Assembly (NCBI RefSeq): GCF_000686845.1
Contig: NZ_JMLS01000003.1
Coordinates: forward strand, 248,001 to 312,000
DNA length: 64,000 nucleotides
Reading direction: 5' to 3'
From: Paenibacillus sp. UNC451MF
GTDB taxonomy: Bacteria > Bacillota > Bacilli > Paenibacillales > NBRC-103111
Part shown: piece by piece, positions 14,900-22,676 of the stretch
How the letters are laid out: each line of letters starts with the position of its first letter
Position numbering within the stretch: the stretch's first letter is position 1
Position numbers and translations under genes: made by a program
Notes under the pieces: generated by a model
The model's input: the letters and a program-made list of their open reading frames with translations, nothing else
Told to the model about the DNA's origin: nothing
The model's database searches: none

Positions 14900-15400
14900 A
14901 TGACACATAATCACAGTAAAAAAATGATTTATGCTTTGTCTGCTTGTTTGCTTGTAGGGGCGGCAGCAGGCTGCAGCAAAAATAATCAAGCCGCTCAGCC
15001 GGCGCCTCACACGAATAACATGGTGCGGCAGCAAGCAGTCAATCCAACGCCGTCTGCTATTCCAGGAGATCGTATCGAGGTTGCTAATCAGTCGGCGCAA
15101 AAGATAACACAACTGCCAGGTGTAAGCAGCGCAACGGTGCTTGTATCTCGTCACAATGCGTACGTAGCGGCTATTTTGAAGGACCGCAGCGGTCATTTGT
15201 CACAGGACATGGAATCACAAATAGCGCAGCAGGTAAAATCCACCGATAATAATATTCATAATGTTTATGTATCGACCAACCCTGACTTTGTTCAACGTGC
15301 TAACAACTATGTTATGGACGTTAGTCAAGGTAGACCGGTTACTGGCTTTGTACAGGAGTTTGGCGAAATGATCAAACGAATTTTTCCTAACGCTCACTAA
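14900..15400 (+). CDS. YhcN/YlaJ-family sporulation lipoprotein
   Basis: This 166-residue lipoprotein has a signal peptide ending ACLLVGAAAGCSK, with the lipid-bearing Cys about residue 25. The mature part has a Pro/Gln-rich spacer and then the YhcN/YlaJ domain: IEVANQSAQKITQLPGVSSA, VLVSRHNAYVAAIL and IHNVYVSTNPDF. Proteins of this family sit on the inner spore membrane; their exact job in germination or coat assembly is unsettled. The ATG at 14900 follows AAAAAAGGGGG; a TTG further upstream is less likely. The sigma-G-like promoter just upstream agrees with forespore expression. It is monocistronic, with a strong terminator. Confidence 0.85.
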   Translation: MTHNHSKKMIYALSACLLVGAAAGCSKNNQAAQPAPHTNNMVRQQAVNPTPSAIPGDRIEVANQSAQKITQLPGVSSATVLVSRHNAYVAAILKDRSGHLSQDMESQIAQQVKSTDNNIHNVYVSTNPDFVQRANNYVMDVSQGRPVTGFVQEFGEMIKRIFPNAH

Positions 15401-15419
15401 TGAGTCCTTAAGCATTGTT

Positions 15420-15468
15420 AAGCCCGAACGGCAAGGTGCAATTCCCTTGTCATTCGGGCTTTTTTTGG
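15420..15468 (+). terminator. Rho-independent terminator
   Basis: AAGCCCGAA (15420-15428) pairs with TTCGGGCTT (15453-15461), the inner GGCAAGG/CCTTGTC adds pairs, and a T-run follows. It is 19 bases after the YhcN-like stop. Confidence 0.85.
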
Positions 15469-15486
15469 TTGTTGTAAAAACGATGA

Positions 15487-15550
15487 TTGTAAAAAGCATT
15501 GAAGGGTTATATAATCTATGTACAAAAGTGCTATATAAGTACATATGTAC
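15487..15550 (+). promoter_or_regulatory. Promoter and operator of the SorC-trpBA operon
   Basis: TTGTAA (15487-15492), a 17-base spacer and TATAAT (15510-15515) form a strong sigma-A promoter. Downstream of the -10, GTACATATGTAC (15539-15550) is a perfect 12-bp palindrome, and a further GTAC half-site occurs at 15520-15523. Position over the transcript start suits autorepression by the SorC-type protein encoded next. Confidence 0.6.
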
Positions 15551-15568
15551 ACGAATGGAGGGATCTTA

Positions 15569-16531
15569 ATGTCAGATATAAATCTGGAAAGAATGAGGCT
15601 GCTTGTTAAGATTAGTCAATTATACTACGAGGATGGATTGAATCAGCAGGATATCGCGCAGAGATTCGGTATTTCGCGTCCTCATGTCAGCCGAATGCTG
15701 ACCTCAGCAAGAAGTGAAGGTATTGTGCACATTTCCATTAAAAATCCATTCTCCGCGGAGCAGGAGGTGGAGCGGCAGCTGATCAAGTTATTCGGCATCC
15801 ATGATGCTTTGGTGGTTAATACAAGTGAAGCGGATGAGCGGAGCAGCTACCTTCAGCTGGGTCGCACTTGTGCCGCTCTTCTGGAGTCGGTATTGAAGGA
15901 TCAAGACATCGTCGGAGTAATGGCAGGTCGTGCAATTGCTTCGCTTGGCGAAGAGCTGAATTACTTTCCGAGAACCGGCCTCCAGCTTGTCCCGCTTGTA
16001 GGCGGTTGGGGCTCTGAAGGAGCAGATTGGCATGCGAATTCGAATGTGAGTAAGCTCGCTGAGAAGCTGAAGGCCAAATATTGGCTTCTTCATGCCCCAG
16101 CAGTAGTAGCTTCACCAGAAACCAAGGAACTGCTTGTCAATGAGCCTGAAATATCGCGTGTGCTGCAATTGGCTCAGCGAAGCAGCATTGCGATTGTGGG
16201 CATTGGCCAAGTATCCGACAAAGCGACCATCATGGAGTCGGGATATTTCTCAGAAGAAGATCTGACCAGTGTGCAGAACGGTCATGCTGCGGCGAATCTA
16301 TGCGCTTCTTTTCTAGACATTCAGGGGAATGTGATTGATTTTCCCGCCAAGAACAGAATGATCGGCACTACAGCTCCCGAGCTTCGAGGAATTCCGAATG
16401 TTATTGCAATTGCTGGAGGTCTAGAGAAGGTGCAGGCCATTACAGCTACGCTTCGCGGCAAATGGGTGGATATGCTTGTTACGGATTTAGCTACCGCTCA
16501 AGCAGTAATTGAGTTTCATAAGAATAACTAA
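15569..16531 (+). CDS. SorC-family transcriptional regulator
   Basis: The protein is 320 residues. The N-terminal helix-turn-helix (about 10-55) contains YEDGLNQQDIAQRFGIS followed by RPHVSRMLTSARSEG. The rest is the sugar-phosphate-binding domain of the SorC/DeoR/CggR group, with VGVMAGRAIASLGEEL, LVPLVGGWGSEG and a late AIAGGLEKVQAI segment. Members bind phosphorylated sugars and act as repressors or activators of the adjoining operon. Here the adjoining genes are trpB and trpA rather than sugar catabolism. The ATG at 15569 follows GGAGGGATC. The stop is 20 bases before trpB, so the three genes probably form one transcript. Confidence 0.85.
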   Translation: MSDINLERMRLLVKISQLYYEDGLNQQDIAQRFGISRPHVSRMLTSARSEGIVHISIKNPFSAEQEVERQLIKLFGIHDALVVNTSEADERSSYLQLGRTCAALLESVLKDQDIVGVMAGRAIASLGEELNYFPRTGLQLVPLVGGWGSEGADWHANSNVSKLAEKLKAKYWLLHAPAVVASPETKELLVNEPEISRVLQLAQRSSIAIVGIGQVSDKATIMESGYFSEEDLTSVQNGHAAANLCASFLDIQGNVIDFPAKNRMIGTTAPELRGIPNVIAIAGGLEKVQAITATLRGKWVDMLVTDLATAQAVIEFHKNN

Positions 16532-16550
16532 GTAGAAATGAGAGGGATGC

Positions 16551-17789
16551 ATGATGAACACCGAAGGGTATTACGGAACGTTCGGGGGTACATTTATTCC
16601 GGAAATACTGTATCCAGCCATAAGCGAGCTGAAAAAGCACTTTGAGCAAATTCAATCTGATCCTGGGTTTTGGAATCGATATAATGAAATTCTTGGTAAT
16701 TTCTCAGGTCGGCCTACACCGCTTACTTTTGCAGCAGGGCTCACAGAGTATTTTGGACACGGCAAAATCTATATTAAGCGTGAGGATTTAAATCATTCCG
16801 GCGCTCACAAAATAAATAATGCGCTAGGGCAGGCGCTCTTGGCGAAGCAAATGAAGAAGACCCGTGTCATAGCCGAGACTGGCGCGGGCCAGCACGGAGT
16901 CGCGACCGCTATCGTAGCTGCCAAGCTTGGGTTAGATGCCACCATTTACATGGGTCGCGAGGATATGGAGCGACAGTATGCTAACGTGTTCTGGATGAAG
17001 CGATACGGTGCTCAGGTGGTGCCGGTCGATTTCGGTTCCCGAACCTTGAAAGACGCGATTAATGAAGCGCTTCGCGATTGGGTATCCAGCTTTGAGACGA
17101 CCCATTACTTAATGGGGACGGCTTCGGGACCGCATCCGTTTCCTGCACTTGTAGCCTACTTTCAATCCATCATCGGCAAAGAGGCAAAGGAACAAATTTT
17201 GGAGCTTGAAGGCAGTCTGCCAAGTCGAGTCTATGCTTGTGTAGGTGGAGGCTCCAATGCGCTTGGCATGTTTCAAGAGTTCATGAACCATACGGAAGTG
17301 GAGCTTGTTGGGGTGGAAGCGGGGGGACGAGGCCCCGAACAGGGCGCTCATGCCTCCAGAATAGCTTATGGGCAGGGAAAGATAGGCATCGCGCAAGGCT
17401 ATAAAACACTGTTTTTGCAAAATGATGAAGGTCAAATGTTAGATACTTTCAGTATTGCCGCGGGGTTGGACTATACGGGGATCTCACCGATTCTCGCCAA
17501 CTTGTCGGAGACAAGGAAGGTTAGAATCGAAGCAGTAACGGACGAGGAAGTGATTGAGGCGCTGAAGCTTGTTATGACGAAGGAAGGCTTGGTACCGGCA
17601 CTTGAATCGACGCATGCTTTTGCCGGAGCGTTTCGCGAGATGAGCAGCAATGCTGCTAAAGACAGTATTATCATCAATATGTCGGGACGCGGAGACAAAG
17701 ATATATTTAACATTGCGGAGGGATTGAAGGATGACGAATGGACCGCTTTTATCGGACGGAAGCAAGCGCAATATGAACGTGCTCGCTGA
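16551..17789 (+). CDS. trpB: Tryptophan synthase beta-chain homologue (stand-alone copy)
   Basis: This 412-residue pyridoxal phosphate enzyme joins indole to serine to make tryptophan. It has the PLP-lysine motif SGAHKINNALGQALLAK, the catalytic Glu in AETGAGQHG, the phosphate loop GGGSNA, and NMSGRGDKD at the PLP ring. The COMM-type region reads MGREDMERQYANVFWMKRYG, with Trp where many TrpB proteins have Arg or Lys. All catalytic residues I can check are present, so it should be active. ATG at 16551 or 16554 follows AGAGGG. The rest of the trp pathway is absent from the neighbourhood, and the gene lies behind a SorC regulator, which suggests a specialised second tryptophan synthase. Confidence 0.85.
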   Translation: MMNTEGYYGTFGGTFIPEILYPAISELKKHFEQIQSDPGFWNRYNEILGNFSGRPTPLTFAAGLTEYFGHGKIYIKREDLNHSGAHKINNALGQALLAKQMKKTRVIAETGAGQHGVATAIVAAKLGLDATIYMGREDMERQYANVFWMKRYGAQVVPVDFGSRTLKDAINEALRDWVSSFETTHYLMGTASGPHPFPALVAYFQSIIGKEAKEQILELEGSLPSRVYACVGGGSNALGMFQEFMNHTEVELVGVEAGGRGPEQGAHASRIAYGQGKIGIAQGYKTLFLQNDEGQMLDTFSIAAGLDYTGISPILANLSETRKVRIEAVTDEEVIEALKLVMTKEGLVPALESTHAFAGAFREMSSNAAKDSIIINMSGRGDKDIFNIAEGLKDDEWTAFIGRKQAQYERAR

Positions 17790-18549
17790 ACATATTCAGC
17801 GTAAACGACAGAACAAACCCATCCTGCTAATGGCTCATCAAATATTAGGTTATCCGGACTTCGAAACGAACTACGAGATGATCCGATTGTTTCATGAATG
17901 CGGAGTTGATCTGGTGGAGCTACAAATTCCATTTACTGAGCCAATTGCAGATGGTCCCGTATTTCTGAAAGCGAATCAGCAGTCGTTGGAGCGAGGCACT
18001 ACGGTGGAACAATGCATGGAGTTTGCACGTAGGGTTGCAGCAGATTTTGACATGCCGTTTTTATTTATGACCTACTTTAATATTGTATATCAATATGGCA
18101 TTGAGCGATTTACAGAAGATTGCGCTTCTATTGGCATATCAGGCTTAATCGTTCCGGACGCTTATCCGGAGGAAAGTGAAGATTATTTAAGGTCATGTCG
18201 TGATCATGGGATAGCACCTATTTTGCTTGCAACTCCATATACCTCCAATGAACGACTATCTTACGTAGCTAACGAGACAGATGGATTTTTGTATTGTGTC
18301 GCCAGAAAAGGTTTGACAGGCTCCAAGACGGAATTTGATGACGCTACCTCTGTATTCTTAGCTCGATGCAGACAATATGCACAGACCCCGATAGGCGTGG
18401 GCTTCGGTATTCAACATCCAGATGATATACGTTATTTAGTCGGCAAAACCGATATTGCTATAGTAGGAAGCCAACTCCTTAAGGTGCTTGAATCGGAAGG
18501 TTTGCAAGGGGTCAAGAGCTTTCTGCAGTCCATATCACGAATTGAATAG
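17773..18549 (+). CDS. trpA: Divergent tryptophan synthase alpha-chain homologue
   Basis: This TIM-barrel protein of about 258 residues should cleave indole-3-glycerol phosphate to indole and glyceraldehyde 3-phosphate. The catalytic Glu (DLVELQIPF) and Asp (PIADGP) are kept, as is the phosphate-binding end GVGFGIQHPDD. Several usually constant positions differ: the N-terminal strand reads LMAHQILGYPD rather than a 'TAGxP' form, and the usual 'SDP' is TEP. The gene overlaps trpB by 17 bases from the ATG at 17773. A longer version from ATG 17731 has a better ribosome site (GGAGG at 17719-17723) but adds residues without family support. The pair probably makes an alpha-beta complex with indole channelling. 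Confidence 0.78.
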   Translation: MNVLAEHIQRKRQNKPILLMAHQILGYPDFETNYEMIRLFHECGVDLVELQIPFTEPIADGPVFLKANQQSLERGTTVEQCMEFARRVAADFDMPFLFMTYFNIVYQYGIERFTEDCASIGISGLIVPDAYPEESEDYLRSCRDHGIAPILLATPYTSNERLSYVANETDGFLYCVARKGLTGSKTEFDDATSVFLARCRQYAQTPIGVGFGIQHPDDIRYLVGKTDIAIVGSQLLKVLESEGLQGVKSFLQSISRIE

Positions 18550-18674
18550 AGTTTTGCCGCTTCCGTAGGTATTATTTTTATAAAAGCGAATATCCAACCT
18601 GCTCCTAATATGGTAGAGTAAACTTGAAAATGATTCCACTCACCATCAAGTTAGAGTAGTAGGAGGATGACACT

Positions 18675-19640
18675 ATGCAGTTAACACAAATTCAAACGTT
18701 GGCACAGACCTTAAGCGCCAATGTCAGCAATGTTATTGTAGGTAAAGAAGACGTCATCGAGAAGCTGCTTATCGCAATCATTGCATCCGGTCATATTCTG
18801 CTCGAGGATGTTCCAGGAACGGGTAAAACACTTCTGGCTAAAGCGATGGCCAAATCGTTACATTGCAGCTTTAAGCGCATACAATTCACCCCTGATCTGC
18901 TTCCTTCAGATCTAAGCGGTATCAATTATTATAATCAGAAGCAATCTGAATTCGAGTTTCGTCCGGGACCGTTGTTTACTAATATTTTACTTGCTGACGA
19001 AATAAACCGAGCTACGCCAAGAACGCAATCGAGCTTATTGGAGTGTATGGAGGAAAGACAGGTTAGTATCGACGGGGAGACGAGAGTTCTGGAGGGTCCG
19101 TTTCTTGTGATCGCCACGCAAAATCCGGTTGAAAATCAAGGAACGTTCCCGCTCCCTGAGGCCCAGCTGGATCGGTTTCTGTTCAAGGTGAAGATGGGGT
19201 ACCCAACGACTGAAGAGGGGTTGCATATTCTGAAGCGTTTCAAAGATGGCAACCCGCTCGACCAAATTACAAGCGTTGCCGAGGCGGACACAATCATCGC
19301 TGCTCAGCAGCATTATTCCAAAGTAGCAATTAGTGATGAGGTATTGTTTTACTTGCTTAAGATCGTTGAGAGAACAAGAACGCATAGCGAGGTAGCTACA
19401 GGAGTCAGTCCTCGTGGCAGTCAAGCGCTCCTGAAGGCGTCACAAGTTCATGCGATTTTGAGAGGGCGCGATTTTGTAACGCCGGATGATGTGAAACGAA
19501 TGGCCAAGCCGGTTTTAGCCCATCGGATTATGGTTAAAGGCTCCTATCGTGCACGGTATGAAGCGGCGGAATCGATTATTGACTCGATTTTACAGGAGGT
19601 TACTGTACCAACCGAACCGGAGCTGGTGAACTACGAATGA
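18675..19640 (+). CDS. MoxR-family AAA+ ATPase
   Basis: This 321-residue ATPase has Walker A EDVPGTGKTLLAKAMA near residue 42, Walker B NILLADEINRATPRTQSSLL with the MoxR-typical 'DEINRA', sensor IATQNPVENQGTFPLPEAQLDR shown here as ATQNPVENQGTF and LPEAQLDRF, and a C-terminal lid with ATGVSPRGSQALLKA. MoxR proteins act as chaperone-like ATPases that activate or assemble partner complexes. It is the first gene of a three-gene operon with DUF58 and DUF4129 proteins, the common MoxR/DUF58 arrangement linked to envelope stress or spore-related processes. GGAGGATG precedes the ATG. Confidence 0.9.
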   Translation: MQLTQIQTLAQTLSANVSNVIVGKEDVIEKLLIAIIASGHILLEDVPGTGKTLLAKAMAKSLHCSFKRIQFTPDLLPSDLSGINYYNQKQSEFEFRPGPLFTNILLADEINRATPRTQSSLLECMEERQVSIDGETRVLEGPFLVIATQNPVENQGTFPLPEAQLDRFLFKVKMGYPTTEEGLHILKRFKDGNPLDQITSVAEADTIIAAQQHYSKVAISDEVLFYLLKIVERTRTHSEVATGVSPRGSQALLKASQVHAILRGRDFVTPDDVKRMAKPVLAHRIMVKGSYRARYEAAESIIDSILQEVTVPTEPELVNYE

Positions 19641-20749
19641 GCGTGCATGGGCTGCTCTTTATTACACTTCTCGTTCTGGTTATTCAGGTAATTGTGTTTA
19701 AGGCCCTTGGTCATAAAGGCTTGACTTATGAAAGATACTTTAGTGCCAAGGGCTGCTTCGAAGGTGAAGAAGCCGAGATGGTTGAACGAATTGCGAACCG
19801 TAATCTCATTCCGGTTCCTTGGCTTAGGCTAGAGTCGTTAATTCATGCCGGATTGCGTTTTTATAGTCAAGCTAATCTAGATATTAACAATGGTCAATTA
19901 TTTCAAAACCATAAAAGCCTGTTCAGTCTTATGCCTTACACGCAAATAACAAGGCGGCATCGAATTTATTGCAGTAAACGCGGCTGTTACCGGCTGAATA
20001 CCGCGTCACTCACGTATGGGGATTTGGTCGGTCTGTACCGCAATACATTAAGGCTCTCACTGGATACGGAACTCCTGGTCTATCCCAAGCTTGCGTCACT
20101 TGATGAAATGACGCTGCCGTCCCACAGCTGGCAAGGGGATTGGAGTGTGCGCCGGTGGATCGTTGAGGATCCATTCATGATCTCAGGGGCAAGAGAGTAC
20201 CGCTACGGCGATCCGCTTAACGGGGTCAACTGGAAAGCAACAGCAAGAAGCGGACGTCTGCAGGTACATCAGAGAGATTATACTGCGGACCATCGACTTA
20301 TGATTTATTTGAATGTCGAGGATCATGAGAAGATGTGGAACCAGGTTAATGACGAAGCATTATTCGAAAAAGGGTTGTCCATTGCGGCGGCCATAGCTCA
20401 GCGTGCGATTGAACTGGGGATGGAAGTTGGCTTCAGCACCAACGCATACTCTGTAGACTCCAAGGAGCCTGTCAGAGTCGAGCCAAGGAATGGGGCAGGG
20501 CACATGACCTACCTGCTGGAAACGATGGCCAAGGTCGTTGTGGCAAGAAGCATTCCATTCGATACGCTTCTTGATGAAGAAGCGGTTAACGGCTTCACGA
20601 ACCAGGATATTCTTATTATTTCTGCATATGTAAGCGATAAAATGAGAGCACCTATGGAGCAGCTTCGTTATCAGGGTAACGCGGTGGATACTTTTCTTCT
20701 TGAAAAGGCGCTCGATCAACCGGAAGAACAGGCAGGTGAGCCGGCATGA
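19637..20749 (+). CDS. DUF58 domain protein
   Basis: The 370-residue protein overlaps the MoxR gene by ATGA and so is translationally coupled. It has one N-terminal membrane helix (GLLFITLLVLVIQVIVF) and a DUF58 domain with the diagnostic segment REYRYGDPLNGVNWKATARS near residue 195. A von Willebrand A-like C-terminal fold is known for the family. DUF58 proteins are the usual partners of MoxR ATPases and may be their substrate. The function is unknown beyond that. Confidence 0.85.
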   Translation: MSVHGLLFITLLVLVIQVIVFKALGHKGLTYERYFSAKGCFEGEEAEMVERIANRNLIPVPWLRLESLIHAGLRFYSQANLDINNGQLFQNHKSLFSLMPYTQITRRHRIYCSKRGCYRLNTASLTYGDLVGLYRNTLRLSLDTELLVYPKLASLDEMTLPSHSWQGDWSVRRWIVEDPFMISGAREYRYGDPLNGVNWKATARSGRLQVHQRDYTADHRLMIYLNVEDHEKMWNQVNDEALFEKGLSIAAAIAQRAIELGMEVGFSTNAYSVDSKEPVRVEPRNGAGHMTYLLETMAKVVVARSIPFDTLLDEEAVNGFTNQDILIISAYVSDKMRAPMEQLRYQGNAVDTFLLEKALDQPEEQAGEPA

Positions 20750-22062
20750 GAGCCCCACATTTAAGCTTTCGGACAGGGATCGTTATACTGAAGGGCTGTA
20801 TCGAGCTGCTGCTGGCATTTCCACTCCTGTTGGCAGCCGCAGTGTATATCTTGCCTGAATCCCATAGGATGCTATGGATTGTCTTTCTCCCGTTAGGCTA
20901 TGCAATCGGATTCATACTTAATAGCCTAATGCCCCTAAGACAATCGTATCAGCAGTTGCTGGTCTCGTTGTGCATCAGTGTATTGTATTCCTATTGGATG
21001 TTCGGCAGCACATACGCTGCAATGGTTCCGGCTATCATCAGCTTCATCGTAGTATACCGCGGGATACGTCTCGTATGGATCCCTTGGGATGTCTTTTTCC
21101 CGGTTAATTTTTATGTATTCGGAATGATACTGTATTTTGTAGCATCTGTTGTGCTTCACTTTGTGGAATCGTTTCAGCCATATATGACACTGTTGACGTG
21201 GGGAGGACTTGTCGCTCTGGTCATCACTCTCCTTATGTCTAATGAATCCAATATGAAGCAGGAGTCATTATCGGGAGAGAAGGAACCGGTCATCGCATCT
21301 GAGATGATGTGGAAAAATCGGCTGCTAGTCATCCTGCTGCTGTTAGTCATCGTTCTTGTCGTATCTGTCCGCAAGCTGGGGGAGGCACTGATTTGGTTGA
21401 AAAACCTGCTGATCTACTTACTGCAGGCCTTGTTTAGCGGATCGTCTCCTCCCCCTGCTAAGGAGCCAGCGAAGTCGCCGCCGCCAATGCCTATGAATCT
21501 TTCAGGTAATGAAGAGCCTGCATGGTGGCTAGTCTGGTTGGAGAAATTGTTATATTACTTCGTTGGGGCCTTAATAGTTGCAGCCTTCTTGCTGGCGATT
21601 TATCTCATCGCGAGAAGGGTGCCGCGTTTGGCTAAACGATTGTTCGCTTGGCTGGCTAGCAAGCTGTACTCCGAGGATAAACGAATAGGCAAAATCGGCT
21701 ACGAGGACGACGTCGAAAGCTTAATGGACTGGGATACTCTGAATGATAAGCTCTTTTCCAAGTGGAAGCGATTATTCTCAAAGAACGGTCCTCGGGAGAA
21801 ATGGGAAGAGCTTCACGACAATAAACAGCGGATTCGATTCCTCTATCGAAGCTGGCTCCACCAATCCATGCAGCGGGGATACACGTTTAAAAGCTTCCTA
21901 ACTCCGAAAGAAACAGGTTCGGAAATCGAACAATGGGAGAAGAAATCTAATTTTTCTTTGGATTCATTGGTAACCTTATATGATCGAGTTCGATACGGTG
22001 ACAAAGACATTGAGGATCACGAAATACAGAGTGAGAAACTAAATCTCGACAAGAAGAAATAA
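20746..22062 (+). CDS. Polytopic membrane protein with C-terminal DUF4129-like domain
   Basis: The 438-residue protein overlaps the DUF58 gene by ATGA. It has about six N-terminal helices, a Pro-rich external loop (SGSSPPPAKEPAKSPPPMP), another helix near residue 270, and a cytoplasmic tail with RIRFLYRSWLHQSMQRGY and YDRVRYGDKD, the pattern of DUF4129. In many Firmicutes the third gene of this operon also carries a transglutaminase-like domain between the helices and the tail. That domain, with its Cys-His-Asp triad, is missing here. The protein may be a shortened scaffold version. Confidence 0.75.
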   Translation: MRAPHLSFRTGIVILKGCIELLLAFPLLLAAAVYILPESHRMLWIVFLPLGYAIGFILNSLMPLRQSYQQLLVSLCISVLYSYWMFGSTYAAMVPAIISFIVVYRGIRLVWIPWDVFFPVNFYVFGMILYFVASVVLHFVESFQPYMTLLTWGGLVALVITLLMSNESNMKQESLSGEKEPVIASEMMWKNRLLVILLLLVIVLVVSVRKLGEALIWLKNLLIYLLQALFSGSSPPPAKEPAKSPPPMPMNLSGNEEPAWWLVWLEKLLYYFVGALIVAAFLLAIYLIARRVPRLAKRLFAWLASKLYSEDKRIGKIGYEDDVESLMDWDTLNDKLFSKWKRLFSKNGPREKWEELHDNKQRIRFLYRSWLHQSMQRGYTFKSFLTPKETGSEIEQWEKKSNFSLDSLVTLYDRVRYGDKDIEDHEIQSEKLNLDKKK

Positions 22063-22090
22063 AGCACTCTTTCATTAATGAAATGGAATG

Positions 22091-22120
22091 TTGATAAATA
22101 TGGGACTTATCCATTATAAT
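22091..22120 (+). promoter_or_regulatory. Sigma-A-like promoter for the small conserved gene
   Basis: TTGATA (22091-22096), an 18-base spacer and TATAAT (22115-22120) lie 28 bases before the GTG at 22149. Confidence 0.55.
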
Positions 22121-22148
22121 TTCTGGAGCACGATCGATAGATGGAAGG

Positions 22149-22421
22149 GTGAGTCCGCTGATTAATGTACTAGCAGCATCAATGACATACAGCAAGGAAG
22201 ACGGGTATGTCGGCAAGGTGGAATTTGAGGTCCAGGATCATAAGCTGCCTTATGAGATAACACTTTACAGTAAGAACGGGAAAGAATGGAGCTACGGATT
22301 ATTTTTTCTGAATGAATCCGGAAGCGAGGATGAGATATTAGCCGTAGAGGATTTGCTCGAAGAAAATGATGAATGGTACGACTTTCTTGTAGAAGCGGCC
22401 AAGAGCAAGCTGCAAAAGTAA
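22149..22421 (+). CDS. Small acidic hypothetical protein, about 90 residues
   Basis: I do not recognise the family. The protein has a probable beta-rich core (GYVGKVEFEVQDHKLPYEIT, then GKEWSYGLFFLNESG) and a strongly acidic helical end (EDEILAVEDLLEENDEWYD). No signal peptide or membrane helix is seen. It has its own promoter and terminator. The start is uncertain: GTG at 22149 sits almost on top of GGAAGGG, and an internal ATG at 22182 lacks a site. It looks like a cytoplasmic small conserved protein of bacilli. Confidence 0.6.
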   Translation: MSPLINVLAASMTYSKEDGYVGKVEFEVQDHKLPYEITLYSKNGKEWSYGLFFLNESGSEDEILAVEDLLEENDEWYDFLVEAAKSKLQK

Positions 22422-22448
22422 ATGAGTATTTATCATTGGAAGTTTTTG

Positions 22449-22482
22449 AAACTGCTGTCCTTAATAAGGCGGCAGTTTTTTT
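22449..22482 (+). terminator. Rho-independent terminator
   Basis: AAACTGC (22449-22455) pairs with GCAGTTT (22472-22478), the inner CCTT/AAGG pairs, and a T-run follows. Confidence 0.75.
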
Positions 22483-22511
22483 GTTCTTTCCGGAGGCTCA
22501 AAATGTTTCCC

Positions 22512-22539
22512 TTGACAAAAATATTTTGCCGAGTACAAT
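22512..22539 (+). promoter_or_regulatory. Sigma-A-like promoter of the mntH-type gene
   Basis: TTGACA (22512-22517), a 16-base spacer and TACAAT (22534-22539). The leader of about 130 bases holds the imperfect dyad TTGCCCTGGGACAA near 22612-22625, which weakly resembles a MntR-type site. Confidence 0.5.
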
Positions 22540-22676
22540 CACTAACATAGGAACATTTATTTTGTGGCATCATATACTTGAGAAAGAGATGTGGGGTATT
22601 GCACGATAAATGTTGCCCTGGGACAAAAAAGTTAGCTTGGCGCATTATGCCGTTATAATAGATGAGGTGATACTGT

